Shown: positions 12,021 through 34,101 of the stretch, piece after piece
Layout of the letters: each line of letters opens with the position of its first letter
How positions within the stretch are numbered: the stretch's first letter is position 1
DNA from: Tubulanus polymorphus
Taxonomy: Eukaryota; Nemertea; Palaeonemertea; Tubulaniformes; Tubulanidae
Assembly: GCF_964204645.1 (NCBI RefSeq)
Contig: NC_134030.1
Location: 20,589,110 to 20,653,109 of the forward strand
Direction: 5' to 3'
Length of the DNA stretch: 64,000 nucleotides
Translations under genes and position numbers: made by a program
The notes under the pieces: model-generated
The model's input: the letters and a program-made list of their open reading frames with translations, nothing else
What the model was told of the DNA's origin: nothing
The model's database searches: none

Positions 12021-13600
12021 ATTCGACGAGATTTTATCTTATGTATTCTGAAACTGAAGGCATGGACATTTTTAGTAGACTTAAAAACATTGTTAACAAA
12101 AATATATATGAAAAATATAGGTATTATGGCTGTATTATGTGCGAACAATGAATATTGAGACGATAATCAATCCGGGAGCTACCGAAAATCATCGTGATAA
12201 TTACAAATTTTGTCCATATCTCACAAAGCTCCCACATATAGTTAATTAGCATTTTTTGAGAGACAGTCGCGCGCATGGATTTGGAATTAATCTAACGATA
12301 TATGATTCATTGCAAGTGCTAGCTTTTAAATAAGGTATCCTCGGGACGAAGTTATCTTTCTTTCTAATTTGCTGAAATAAATCACAAAATCAAATTTCGA
12401 TTCTCTATCTAATCTTTTGTTGTTGTTTTTTTTTCGACCGGCGGCCAGTTATATCCGACTATCTATCGCGAAATTAAAAGCTAAAATAGCTAGCACCTAG
12501 TTTCTAATTTCTGCCTAGTGTTTTAAGTTGACCCGGCCTATACATGTGTCAGAACCGTAGCTAACCATAACAGTTATCGATATGAACTACTTGCAAATTT
12601 TATTGCGGCTTAGAAAATGACCCGGCCGATCGGGAGAAACAAGGTATCATTTTTAGCCAAATACATTTTTCATTAAATTTTGATTATAACGAATCAGATT
12701 CAAATTATATTCAAAAACTTTTTGTTTGTAAAATCCTTTAATCCCCAGTATAACTTAACTTACCCTTTCGGTCAGCAGTTTCACCATATGTTAAATGATT
12801 ATTGTTTTCGTATCATATATACAGGCTTGGTAACGATTTCGCATAAAAAAAACATGTGCACTGAAAGCAAATATCGGTGAGGAGGCTTTTTCGGTACTTG
12901 ATTCGAGCAAATACGCGCTAATTTCCAAGAACAGTTCAGTTAGTTAGAATAGTTCAAAAATGCCATTTCCGCGTACCGTGGCAGATTCGATTTTACACTT
13001 AACGTTCGATAAACTATTTTCCAACCAAAAACGAATATCAAAGCCTTCCATAAAAAGAGCTGAAAAATAAGGCAAGTACTGGAAATTGAGCGAATGAATT
13101 CTTCAAATGGGGTCTGGTAACAGGAAGCACCCCTATTCTTCTTTATTCAGGTTTGTCCAGTAATTTCTCGCTATATAATCTGGCCCCAAAACAGGCAAAT
13201 GTAGCACATATTCTACAAATTCGGATTTCATACGAATTTACCGCGTCTAGTTCAGCGGCGGTCTTTTTCGACTAACAGATCATGACCACGACATAAAAAT
13301 GGAGTTAAATGGGTCGAATTAAACTATAGTGATAAGGTACATATTGTGTAAACCAATGTCCCGATCACAGAGTTAAGCAATTTATTTTGAATAATCAAAT
13401 TAATAGGCTTTTTTTTATCAGTACATCTTTCGTTGAAAATGCACCCCTTGCGGCTCCCTTTTTTCGTAATTTTTTCTTTAATACGCTTTATATTCTTCTG
13501 TTATGCAATAAGGATTTCATTTAAAAGAAAACGTTTCTGGTGAAGAAACTCTGATTTTGTATTTTACCGCTACTTTTTACTGAAGAAATTGACTTAAGCG
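12021..13600. other. Upstream region of lectin 3, no gene seen
   Basis: It contains the putative non-coding first exon and TATA-like box of the lectin at 9.7-12.0 kb near 12764-12821, with promoter sequence shared with gene 1. The rest is AT-rich; no convincing exon was found on either strand. Confidence 0.6.
12815..12821 (-). promoter_or_regulatory. TATA-like box of lectin gene 3
   Basis: Minus-strand TATATAT sits about 50 nt upstream of the donor of the conserved non-coding first exon (donor at 12762-12763), the same spacing as in gene 1. Surrounding sequence is also conserved with 1790-1860. Confidence 0.45.
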
Positions 13601-14235
13601 CCGGTTATAATATATCCGCTACTGTGACAAGCGAGGATCCACCAGGTGTCGGTAGTGGTTTACTCAGTTACCGTACTTCAATTTCTTCTGCAGTTCAACT
13701 AAATCCACTTTAAAAACTAAATTCAAAAATTGTTTCATTCTACGCAAGATTTCAGAGAACACGTGGTGAGATTTGGCACCGTTACTGTGGCATGCGAGGA
13801 TCCACCAGGTGTCGGTAGTGGTTACTCGGTTACTGTGCTTCAATTTCTTCTGAAGTTCAACTAAATCCACTTTCTAAACTGAATTCAAAAATTGTTTCAT
13901 TTTACGTTATATTTCGGAGAACACGTGGTGAGATTCGGCACCGTTACTGTGGCAAGCGAAGATCCACCAGGTGTCGGTAGCGGTTACTCAGTTACTGTAC
14001 TTCAATTTCTTCTGAAGTTCAAATAAATCCACTTTCAAAACTGAATTGAAATATTGTTTCATTCTAAGTAAGATTTCAGAGAACACGTGGTGAGATTCGG
14101 CACCGTTACTCTGGCAAGCGAGGATCCACCAGGTGTCGGTAGTGGTAATTCTGTTACTGTATATCAATTTCTTCTACGTTTCAATTGATATCGAATCAAC
14201 TTTTATTCTAAGTAAATCAATTTTCAATGAGAAGG
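13600..14235. repeat. Four-unit satellite, period about 162 bp
   Basis: Units are marked by GAGGATCCACCAGGTG at about 13633, 13796, 13958 and 14120, each followed by GGTTACTCAGTTAC-type and AGAGAACACGTGGTG segments. The array abuts the 3' end of lectin 4. A shorter version abuts the decayed lectin exon at 2.74 kb. Confidence 0.85.
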
Positions 14236-14330
14236 CGAATCTTTTATCTATTCGATGAGTTGATCGATAGTTTTCAGATTTAGAAGCCTAAAAACCAAGT
14301 CTAAACGTCATGTCATTCTTGTATAATTCT

Positions 14331-16130
14331 TTATTGACAGTTCTTCGAACAAATAGCCGGCTTATAATCCCAGCAATTTACATCGTTCCATTTACCAGAC
14401 GTCTGATAGATTTCAAGGCAAGGTTCTTTGTCTGGAGGGTCTCCGCCGACATCGCTTGGTTCGTTATTGGCCCAATTGTGGTATCCCTGAAACCAGTAAT
14501 GAACGGGACTTGAATGAAAGAATCAAATCATAATACATTACAAACTACACAGTTGTTTAATGGAGGTCGCTTTTACGGACTGGTATTAATTCAAGCACTG
14601 TGGTTAGGCCGGCCTAGCTCGGGTCATTAACAACCCGAGGGTAAAAGATAACACAACTCAGCCCCAAGAACATGTCAAGATATCACCCATTGTGTTATTG
14701 GCTTCGAGGACTGCATAACTACAATTTTAGATTTTGAAAATCGAGTCCCCCGTTTCGTTTGGCAGGTGCTTGTAAGAAAAAAACACCGACAATAGGCATA
14801 TAACAATGAATCAAATAATCTAGATGGGCAAGGCTTCATTTTTAGTTGTAAATTTTCAAAGTGGGTCAAAGCACGCGTAAAAACCGTCAGAAAGAACTGG
14901 CAAAAAGACACACCATGAACGTACAAAAATATTTTGTGACTTTTTATACGCATGAAGTCATTATCTAAGACTACGTAGGTCTGGCTGAGAACTATCGCTA
15001 CAATTACGAAATTACCGATGGAAATGTGAACTTCGAAAATCCCATCTGATCAGGATCCGTAAACCCGAGATAAGCGGAATGCACAGAAGACGGTATTAGA
15101 CCTGAAAATGATAACAGAATTGTATCAGTTCAACTAATATCACCCCCCCCCCCTCTCCCCGATAAAACACGGCATATTTCAGCATACATACTCTGAGCCA
15201 CATTATTCTCTTCAACGCTCTCTACCATGGCCAGTCTGGATGAGCTGCAATGTTGGTGTTGTGAGAGAGATCCCGAAGAAAATATGAAGCATTTCGTGTT
15301 TCCGGCTTTTGTCCAACCGGCTTCGCAAACACACGCTGAAACTATATCCAACGAATCATCAAATTCTATCAGATCATTTGCATGCGGTCTATACGGGTTG
15401 ATAAGCCTACTATGGAGCGATGTGGCCGAGTCGCTTGAGCAGAAGTCGGGTCGACATGTGAAGTTGTAGTGTTTAGGCAAGACACTTATCCTCATTGCCT
15501 CTTTCCACCCAGGAGTAAACAGGTACCTGGCCTGATAGATGACTCATGAGCGCTTAGTAGCTGGTCGGATTTTACTTCTCTACAGGGAGAGATGACTGAT
15601 ATACGGAATGAGTTTTTAGGCTGGGGACGATAATGCTAGAAAGTTAAGCGCTCTGAGCAGCTACGCTGGATTTAGCGCTTCATTAGACAAATGTTTATAA
15701 TGGCTAACAATAATGCTAACACATATCAAACGTTTTCAATCTACCGTTTTATTTCCCGTTAATTCCTCTCTCTATCATTTCTATTATTTCTTTTTCTTTT
15801 TTTAGATATTTGTGAAACTGTTTCGATTCGGAAATATTCATGATCTGAATAAATTCGACCACAGTTGGAAACATTTTGCTTTTCTGCAAAGCTTACTGGA
15901 CTGTGGATACAGTTTTTCATTTTAGTATAAAGTACTCTGGTGAACATTTTCTACAATGGAACAGGCGCTATACAAATTTCGAGATTGAATTATTGATTTA
16001 TTAGATTCTAACTCATATTTATTCCCCTTAGTTTGCTTAGCTTTATTCATTTGTGACAATTTATATTGGTATATTATTTACCTGCCGTTGTAGAACAGAT
16101 CAGAAACAAAGTCGATATCATCAGCTTCAT
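14331..16130 (-). CDS. Secreted C-type lectin 4
   Basis: Minus-strand exons 16082-16130, 15192-15335, 15016-15101 and 14331-14486 (49+144+86+156 nt) join in frame to 144 residues. The signal peptide MKLMISTLFLICSTTA precedes ACVCEAGWTKAGNTKC, ESVEENNVAQS, HSAYLGF, GYHNWANNEPSD, CLEIYQTSGKWNDV and AICSKNCQ. The last exon is of a different subtype from genes 1-3 (EPS instead of QPS, longer acidic loop). This is a secreted single-domain lectin, most similar to gene 2 in exons 1-3. Intron 1 carries an uninterrupted tRNA-like SINE. A non-coding first exon would end at 17201, with TTATAA at 17235-17240 upstream. Confidence 0.87.
15412..15690 (+). mobile_element. tRNA-like SINE in lectin 4 intron 1
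   Basis: It starts with a tRNA-like GCGATGTGGCCGAGT head, has a central GACACTTATCCTCATTGCC domain and ends near GGATTTAGCGCTT. It is homologous to the interrupted copy at 5.5-6.4 kb; a related head and domain occur at 50.86-50.97 kb. Confidence 0.65.
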
Positions 16131-16334
16131 TTTCGACGAGTCAATTATCTAAAACTGATAATGAAAAAATATAAGCGTTTTAACTGTTTATTGATAGATT
16201 TTAAGCCTATTGAAGTCACGTAGTGTGAATATTTAGAGAGCGTTTGTCAAATGAACGTTAACGTAAATATTAATCAATGCAATCAATGTAATTTCTCTTC
16301 CCGATATCGTTGAAAGGCAAAGGTTTACATCGCA

Positions 16335-16570
16335 TTTGATCTTGACTTGATACAGTTGATTTGATAGAGTTGATTTGATACACTTGATTTGATACAGTTG
16401 ATTTGATACAGTTGATTTGACACACTTGATTTGATACACTTGATTTGATACATTTGATTTGGTACACTTGATTTGATACACTTGATTTGACACACTTGAT
16501 TTAATACATTTGATTTGATACACCTGATTTGACACACTTGATTTGATACACTTGATTTGATACAAACTCG
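16335..16570. repeat. 14-bp tandem repeat (GATTTGATACACTT)
   Basis: About 16 imperfect units. The long open frames across it simply reflect the repeat. A few units also occur near 7385-7440 in the paralogous block. Confidence 0.9.
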
Positions 16571-16599
16571 GCGATTATCAGGATAGATCATAATTTGAT

Positions 16600-19360
16600 T
16601 CTCATTTCAGATTTTTTTGTGATTCAAATGAATTTCAATTATCAAAATTAGAATTTACGAACGTTACGGATTCACACTTAGCTGAATATCTTTGAAGTCG
16701 AAACTACATTGCTCAGTTTACTCAAAGCGACGAAAGCAATTAATAATCATTTTCTTTAAGCATCGTCGCACAGAAAATGTCATCAAACCCATCGATGACA
16801 GCTACTATTTGTGCTCGCTGACAGAATCATAAAAAAACAGTTTCTATATCAGCACATCGTGTTTATTCAAGATCCCGAAAAGAAAATTAACGTGGTTTTG
16901 AAATTGAAATCAGATTCTTTTTTCGAAAAACGTATTGTAAAAATCGTGTATTCGAATTTTTCCTGGGTCGGATTTTATTATTTCCCGCCGTTTCTGGAAA
17001 ATCCGACTTTTAGGAATGGTTTACAACGAGTTAACTCATATCTAATGTGGAAACGGAGTCAAGCGTAACTGTAGAACTAGGTCCACAGAAACCAGTATAA
17101 ATTAGAATGATAACGCGGAAAACTGTGAGTCACAGTCAGTTAAACTATTTAAAAAAACTCTATTTATAATCGCTCTTCCCCGGCATATGATTTTACTTAC
17201 CCACTCTGTCAGCAGTTTCGTGATAAATGTTCAATTATAATTCGGCCGGAACAATATTGAAATTGCATCGATTTCTCGCGAAAACACATGTTTTGACTGC
17301 AAATATGAATGAAGCGTTTTAGCACTTAATTTGAATAAATATTCCCTAGGTGCGGTTGGGTGGATGACTGTTAAAATAATTGTTACATATGAAAGCCCTG
17401 AAGTATGGAAGCCCTAAACGACCGATTGCGAAATCACCACGTCTTATGTTTTACGAATTACGAGCTTTAGGTGTTTAACGATTGACCACTAAAAGCTGGG
17501 TTCATTTAATCGCGAGGGGTCAAGGTTGTTGTCAAAATGGCGTGTGTAATTCGTCATTCGTAAAACGTAACCCGTAATTCCCGACGTGGCTTCAGCATGG
17601 AAGCCCTGAAACAATACGTGTTCGGAATTTCATATGATACATTATTGATTGTAGTTGTAGCAAAAGATTACCCGATTTTACGGTTTTACTCATCGTCACC
17701 CGTCAAGGGATTCGAACCCACTACGCTAAAGCTGTTCGCCGAACCCCTTGACCTCACGAGTCGTTGGAGTCGTTACTAGCCGACCAGAATCCGGTCGTAC
17801 CAATCACAGCGCTTGTAACAAATGACATGAGGCTTCTGTTGGTTATCCCGTTAAATGGACCAATCAGCGAACGTTTTACCGAACAAGGAAGTATTTCGCA
17901 AATCGATATATGTCGTCATGCGCAACTGCGCCAGTAATGAAATCACGCTTCGTGGGGCCAGGGAGCTGGTGGAAGCGAGTTCGGGAGTGATACCGGACCC
18001 CTGGCAAGGGAGGATGGGTTTTACTACTGATCGTCCACACTTCACATGTGTTCAGTGCTTCACGAGAGACATTTCTAATTGAAAATGAACTACAAAAACC
18101 AATTCTATCAGCAAAATTACAAAACTGATCGTCTAAGCTTCACACTTAATGACAACATAACTTCACCTACAGATATGTTTAAATGAAAATGAACAGCAAA
18201 CACCAAACATTCGACATTTCATCAGCAAAATTTCAAACAACACATGATATGTGTTCAATACTTTGCCTACTGACATTTTCAATTGAAAACGAACTGCAAA
18301 CACCAGACCAATAACAATATGAAAGCCTCATATAATTGCATGGAACATCTGTCCAGAATACAAACAATATTTCGAGTTTAATTAACTATATTTGCGGTTC
18401 ATGAGTGTTCTATGGACACGAATATACACATATCTAAACCACATATATTTTGCGAGAAATCAATAAACCGCAATAATAATTGGAATTACGGATGAACACT
18501 CCTATTGTAAAACTGATAATCGTGGATTTATTCTTTATCTATTTTATTTAGAAGGGACCTCACAAAACTACGGGCCGTTTCGCATAAGCAATCCGTAGGG
18601 AACAGGGAATAGCTGTATACATTCTCCTTTTTATTACCATGAGTTCACAGAAATGGATAGATTAAGATTATCATCGGGTAAGATGACAACCGACTTCAAT
18701 GACATTGATATCAACAAATACAAGCAAATGAGAAAAATGTTACGAAGAGCGAAACATATCCCGGAATCTAACCACACGCCCGACCGCTAGATCCGTTGTG
18801 TAACGTCGCCTTAGTAATTTCGATCCTATATAGAAGACACGTGTCGGCGCATTTTCGTGAAACGACATGTAACATTGCCGAAAGTCTTACCAGTTTTTTT
18901 TTTTGTTTCCAGAAACGTGTTTCCGTAGTGGTCGAATTTGAGTTGTGACGATGTCTACCATGACGAGAATTACCCGCTTACAATAAAAATCCTGGCTGTA
19001 AGAACATACATATTTAATATGACCGTACGACCGACACTATTGAAAACTATGACGAAAAATGTCCGTAAGCCTTTAGAAATAAAACAGAAACCCGTTAGAA
19101 AAAGGAATGTAAAATTCGAACGGAGCCCGGCTTCGATCACGCGAACCCCCCTGCCCTGCCACCTCCTACCGTATCCCCAACAAAGCGGTTTCAATTTTAG
19201 AATTTATTTTCCACGAATCTTTTTTTTTACATTGGCGCCGTATGAAATTTAGGATCGCCGATGTCAATTCCGGAAATTGGGTGAGAATTCCTCGCGGCGA
19301 CCAGTTATGGCACGGACCGTAAAAGCGTTCGGGGGTAGATGAGGTAGCCAGACAGCCTTT
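16600..19360. other. Intergenic repeat-rich region, no gene seen
   Basis: It holds the block duplicate 17150-18600, possible diverged copies of the B-box MITE (about 17690-18015) and of the 109-bp satellite unit (18030-18310), and a segment near 19180-19360 that recurs at 21985-22135. No exon with convincing similarity was found. Confidence 0.55.
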
Positions 19361-19374
19361 GCCCTTTCAAATAT

Positions 19375-19563
19375 AATTTTTTCGAAACACCCTCAACCCG
19401 CTAAGCACCACGCAGGGCATTATAAGCGAGTTCGATCTTTCATTTTCCCAATGGGGAGAGACCAGAGAAGAACCTTCGACCAAGAAACTTTGTCGGGTTT
19501 GAACCCATAAACCGCTGATTGACGAAACTGCTGATTGACGATACCAATGACCGGCGGCTTAAA
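19375..19563 (-). mobile_element. 5'-truncated tRNA-related SINE with 13-bp target duplication
   Basis: Read on the minus strand it runs from a tRNA-like head remnant (AAGCCGCCGGTCATTGG) to a T/A-rich tail. CCCTTTCAAATAT flanks it at 19362-19374 and 19564-19576. The homologous segment at 22.1 kb has a single copy of that word (22137-22149) and no SINE, so it is an empty site. A longer relative with an intact head lies at about 55415-55590. Confidence 0.8.
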
Positions 19564-20565
19564 CCCTTTCAAATATCTTCTTTCAATTACCTACATAAAT
19601 AAATCATTGCTGCTTTTAAAAGAAATTATCAATTCACGACTGCGTTTTGTATCGTTACTGAATCTAAAAGCCTTGGGCGATGTATGTATTTCTTTCGTTA
19701 CGGGATAAAAGGAATCAGCCTTCGAAAAACATTGTTAGGACTCAATTTGCGGCTTAAGTCAATATTTAGATTGTGAATTATATATCTGTAACGATTGACA
19801 ATTTTCAATAGATCAAAATTGTTGCGCAAAGCTCGATTGTAACAAAATGAGCGAACCGGTTATCAATTAACGAACCTGGTGTATTTTTGCAAAGAAAAAG
19901 GTTTTTTAAGTAGAGTGTTACCGTGTGATTTACCTGCGAAGACGTTCCAACAACGCTCGAAGGCAAGACCGATATCAATACGAACAGCATATAGGTTTTA
20001 GGCTGATTTTAGTCCCAATTTGTGAACTCTATGATGTTCATTGCGTTGAATTTAGCTCATGGCTATGAAGATGAGGCATCTTATCAGGTTTGAGTATAAA
20101 TCAGCCTGATACATAGATTCACATTCGAATGCAGTAATAGCCACTTGCTCTTGACGGTGAATGTGACGTGTATGATGTATTCGCACAGGAACGCGTCATT
20201 GAAATTTCGAAAAATAATACTTTAGGAGTGGCTAATCTATATGATTTTTTTCTTGGTCTATATTATGAAATGGTAAATAGACAATATTAGAATAATTCGA
20301 CTTTAAGATATCGAACTAGTTTCTCGGGAAACCCGGCAGTGAATTTCTTGTTTCATGAACGAGACAAGTTCGATATTTAGATTAGATCCGCAAACAGTAT
20401 AATTAACGTCATTTGAACTATGCGGCTCACGTGACTGCCTTGTCAAAAACCGTTCCATATTACGACCGTTTCGCAAACGAAAACTGGACGTCAAAAACGT
20501 AGCATCGAAAAGAGTAACTTTGTTCATTTAAATCAAAAGTATCGATCCATCAAATCGGTGGCGAT

Positions 20566-29716
<9,151 letters not shown>

Positions 29717-32685
29717 GGTTTTTTTATTTTTCTAGTACTCGCTTCCCGCGGCGTTTTCACTCTATTTACAAATTCAAAGCCGCCCCGCTTTTTTGCTTAA
29801 TAAATATTTTCTTATGCTTTTTTTCAAAAGCACGCTGTACCGCGTAGCAGCTCGTCGTTCTCTGTACTAGGTGGTTGACTCACGACTTCTCATGCTTCTG
29901 CGAATGAGACCGTGAAATGGCCCCGAAACGCATCTCCGGCGATTGAATTTTCAAAGATTTTTTTGAAATAAGCCTCGCCACTGAAAAATTCCTTCCGACG
30001 GCTATGAAATTTCAAATGTTAGCAATTTTAATGACGACATATCTCTCGATAAAATGAATTATGTGTTTATAATTTCATCGGTTGTATGTCTCATCCGTCT
30101 AGCGGGACACTGGGCGTCATATATACGAACCTTTGTTCATGTGTCCGTCCTACCTTACATAAACCATCTTTTGACTTGAAAATGATACAGTAGATGAATT
30201 TGTTCAATATAATTTCTATATACTTGTTATATACTTTATATACTTATATAACCTGTTCTCACCCCCTGTTTTTAGTCTATATCTCCCACCTGACGATGAT
30301 CTCTAGCGTGAGATCGAAACGTCGTGTATTCTATATATTTTAGATTGAATAAATAAAATCTTGTTTTTAAATTCTTTTAATCTGTAAATAGTGGGTTTTT
30401 ATCTTATTATCCGTTCACCACGTTTGAGTGTGGTTACGTTCTGTTTTATATACTTATTTAACTAAATTGACACGATGTTTCGAACCCTCACCAGAGATCA
30501 TCGTCAGCTGCGTGGGAATTACTTAAAAACCTTCGGTGGTAAATGATGTAATGAGATTCTACTGAGTGTTCAAGCTTGAAAATATGTATTATGTATTATG
30601 CATTATGTATTATGTATTATGAATTTATGTATTTATATGGAGCACGGATTCCGCCTCCTACAATCCTGCAAACATCAACAAATTCAAAAAAAACAAGTTT
30701 TTTTGTTATGCCCCTCTAGATTCTCAAGCTAGTAACTTGTAGAAGTTATGTTCATCTTAATTCCAAACTCGTGATTTGCAAAAAAAAAGTAAATTTTAAT
30801 TTCTACAGCCCTTCCGATTTCGTATGTGCTAAATACTCAAATGATAAAGAAAAATTGTTTTTCCTGTTCCCTCGCCCTCTCAAGATCCGTGCTCCAAGTA
30901 GTTAAATAAATGCCTGGGTAGATTTCCTTATTTATTATTATTTATTCTGTATTTGCTATGGTGAAATGTAAGAGTATATCATAAGAGTGTATCAGATATT
31001 CTAACGCTTGAAGCCTTTGAGACTGACACTGATTGTAAATCGCCGATAAAGCACTATTAGCAATATTATTATAAATCGAATTTATTCTGTTCCTGGGCCG
31101 CTGTTGATACTAGAAGTACTTCTAAATCCATACATTAAAATAACAATAATGGACAACAAACCAAGTGAAAGTAGCCGAATAAACTGAGCAGTCATTTCCT
31201 TATAAGAATGAAACATAATTTGTGTTCTCTCCACTAGTATATGCAGAACCTGGTTGACATTTACGATCGAGCTTAAATCCACTTTTCGTCGCAAACAAAT
31301 CGTCAATGAGTTTCAAGACTTATAGACCGGTCGGCGATAACAATAAAAGCCTCCGGCCGAAGTTATAATGCGTTTGTAATGATAATAATATTTTATTTCC
31401 ACAAGAAATTGTAAAAAATTTTATATTTATAAAGGATGTTCCAATATCGGTTTACGGATTTCGAAACCAATAACGAAGCTCAGCAGCTGAAGACAGATAG
31501 ACATACAGACACAGACACATTCGACAGACTCAAAACAGTGTATGATATTGCGCTGGACCCAGGCAACCGAATTATTTTTTTCTATTTTAGAAACAAAAAA
31601 AAAATAAATTGTTGATAGTGTGAAATCGACACGCTAGCTGGACCGTGATGATATTTTGTTTTGCTTTATGAATTGAATACCACGACCAGCAAATGATGCA
31701 GATTATGAGACTTGTTGCTCATCCCTTAATTATCCTATTCTATTCTCTCTGAAATCCTTATAGCTAGAAAATGGTTTTTTTTTTTTAATTTATACGACCG
31801 GATTTTCACCCACTGCCGATCCTAAAGTTATGCTGTCAATAATCGAAGAAGTGCTCGAATTTCTAAATTCGGCTGTTATCTGACAGTAATCATCAGGTGG
31901 AATGAGCATTCCACCTGCTGACGGTTGTTCGACTTAACTATGCTTTCAATATTTCAACATTCTAAATTACTTCTTCGATAGAAAAAATTGTTCGTTCGTG
32001 TCGCGAATATATCATTCGGCGTATATGGTTGTATTTATGTTGCAGTTTTCATTCATGGTTGTTGTATCATATCAATCCATATAATTCGTGTGATAACCCC
32101 TTTTCAGTACTGTACAGGTTGTTTACCAGATTCTATCCAATAGTTGTACAGATTTGACACAATGTGATCTCAATATCATTTCTATGAACGTATGGGCACG
32201 TCATTCTAACAATCTGAAGTATTTCCGCCGTATAGTTTGGTAAATGGAATTAACTGAAAAATGGACAACATCGCACGAGTGACTTCGGATCCTCTTGAAA
32301 TATCAACACTGGCCATTCAGAGCCGTCCACGCCCCTTCACCGCTTTTATGCAGCGCCGATGACAAATGACACCGATCGAGCGACTTAGTACTCCGTGTAG
32401 GTCAATATCAATAAAACCTAAGCCTTAGACACGCCCGAAACACGAAATTCAAATGAAATATCTGGAACACAAAGAAAAAAAAGATTAGCTTAAAAATGGT
32501 TTTAGATAGATAGATAGATTTTGACTTGATTTTGGATTTTGACTGAGTGACCTACTCATTCATACGCAAAGCCCTATTATTCATGTGGATTATCGAAGAT
32601 CATTGAGGAACTATTACTTAATCACCTCGATACAATACTTTCTACAGGCCTTAACACGACTCGTAGCCAACGAGTTGAGGCCCTA
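29717..32685. other. Intergenic region between monooxygenase and transporter
   Basis: It contains the 3' UTR of the monooxygenase, a GAAACGTCGTG repeat copy (30290-30440) with a second hairpin on the minus strand near 30480-30515, a 7-bp TATTATG microsatellite (about 30585-30625), a possible minus-strand terminal exon at 31082-31260, and repeats related to 9.1 kb. No other gene was seen. Confidence 0.6.
31082..31260 (-). CDS. Possible orphan terminal exon of a small membrane protein
   Basis: After a possible acceptor (AACCAG) the minus strand reads VLHILVERTQIM, a hydrophobic stretch (LLSLGLLSIIVILMYGF) and SSINSGPGTE, then a stop. The same tail (INSGPGAE and stop) recurs at 4405-4435, inside lectin 2 intron 3. 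The sequence is therefore duplicated and may belong to a mobile element or a dispersed gene tail. No upstream exon was identified and the family is not recognised. Confidence 0.25.
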
Positions 32686-34101
32686 ATGATCATTTTAAGT
32701 CTAAGCTCTGCCATTGCTGTTGACTCTGCTCAAACCTTCAATATGACTGCTGCTGCTGCTGATACTTCGGAAAGTTGGTTCAGTTCGTTTCGCAGGTCGA
32801 AACTTCTCGTCAAAATCATCACGTTCGTCGCCTTGTTGCTGCATACTTTGACGTCGTCGACGCTCGTGCCTCTTCTACCGCCCATGCTGGTTAAAATCGG
32901 GAGAACTCCGACCGGCGGCAACGCTTCATCTTTCGATTCGTTCGGCGCTAGCGACATCTACGCGCGCAACCTTACGGTAATTAGTAACTTTTCGGGCGCG
33001 TTGGGCTACATCGTTTCGGCGCGATGGATCGCCGATTTTCTATTCACGATAGTGACCGGGTTTCTAGTGGATAGATTCGGTAACCGGTGGCCCATGCTAG
33101 TCGGGGTACTGTTCAACATGGCCTCTATTTTCGGATACGCGTTTGTTCCGAATATCGCGAGTCTGATCGTATGCCGCATTTTACAGGGAATCGGCGCCAG
33201 TTTGACTTACGTGTCCAGTTTAGCGCTGATAAGCGAAACTTTTCAAGACGATTCCGAACGAAATAAGGCGCTAAGCCAAGTTTTTCTCGGATATACTGTC
33301 GGGCTACTACTAGGTTACGCAGTCGGGCCTATACTGTTCAGATTCACTAATTTGATGGTGCCGTTTTTATTACTAGGCGTGCTCGCTTCCGTCGACGGAC
33401 TTCTGAGAATACTAAAACCAGCCGATGACACTAATACGCGTCAAGATGCCAAAAATGTGAAAATTTCAAAATATTGCGTCATTTTATTTGAACCATACAT
33501 CCTGGCCGGTTTGATTTGTAATCTTTCGTTGTTTTTCGGACTCGGTATTTACCTAGCTACGGGCGCTGATTGGATGATTTACCAACTGCGAGCCGACATG
33601 TGGAAAATTGGACTAGTTTTATTTATTAGTTTGTTGTTTATGATATTAGGTGACCTACTCGCCGGTTGGTACAGTTTAAAGCACCAGTGGGTGTGGCTTA
33701 TTATAGCCTTGTGGTTATACGCATCTGGTATGGCGATCTACCCGGCATGCACTTCGATATGGCACGTGATCGGGACGGAAGGACTAGCCCGACTCGGAAT
33801 AGGTATAGGACTGTGTTGCATCAATTCGCTTCTTGCCCGTGTAACCGATCTACGATTCGGTAGCGCCACCTATGGAGTGACGTTCGGGCTGTTCGCGGCT
33901 ACTGTCGACTTTGGGTTCATATTAGGGTCACTTTTTGGTGGATTTTTGGTCGACATAATGACATTCGCCTGGCTGTACCGAGCCGAGGCTATTTTCGTAT
34001 TTTTGGCGTCTTTCAGCGCTTTAATCTATCGTAAGATGCCCGCAGCAGTAAAAGATAAAGGAGAATATGAGAAATTCCCAGCTGGCGAGAATTACGACTA
34101 G
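32686..34101 (+). CDS. Intronless SLC18-like (vesicular amine-type) MFS transporter
   Basis: A single 471-residue open frame with about 12 hydrophobic segments. It shows the MFS motif between helices 2 and 3 (GFLVDRFGNRWP), the RILQGIGAS helix-4 motif seen in vesicular transporters, and TDLRFGSATYGV before helix 11, as in SLC18 proteins. Family members exchange protons for monoamines, acetylcholine or polyamines across vesicle membranes. The helix-1 aspartate that binds the amine in VMAT is not conserved (LLLHTLTSS here), so the substrate is uncertain. The first ATG could instead be the second Met at residue 20 (position 32743). AATAAA lies at 34293-34298. No introns, unlike the neighbours, which suggests a retrocopy origin. 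Confidence 0.8.
   Translation: MIILSLSSAIAVDSAQTFNMTAAAADTSESWFSSFRRSKLLVKIITFVALLLHTLTSSTLVPLLPPMLVKIGRTPTGGNASSFDSFGASDIYARNLTVISNFSGALGYIVSARWIADFLFTIVTGFLVDRFGNRWPMLVGVLFNMASIFGYAFVPNIASLIVCRILQGIGASLTYVSSLALISETFQDDSERNKALSQVFLGYTVGLLLGYAVGPILFRFTNLMVPFLLLGVLASVDGLLRILKPADDTNTRQDAKNVKISKYCVILFEPYILAGLICNLSLFFGLGIYLATGADWMIYQLRADMWKIGLVLFISLLFMILGDLLAGWYSLKHQWVWLIIALWLYASGMAIYPACTSIWHVIGTEGLARLGIGIGLCCINSLLARVTDLRFGSATYGVTFGLFAATVDFGFILGSLFGGFLVDIMTFAWLYRAEAIFVFLASFSALIYRKMPAAVKDKGEYEKFPAGENYD

Noticed and set aside
16233-16591. Tyr-Gln-Ile-Lys-Cys repeat frames
   Set aside because: A 14-bp tandem repeat with no start context or conserved domain.
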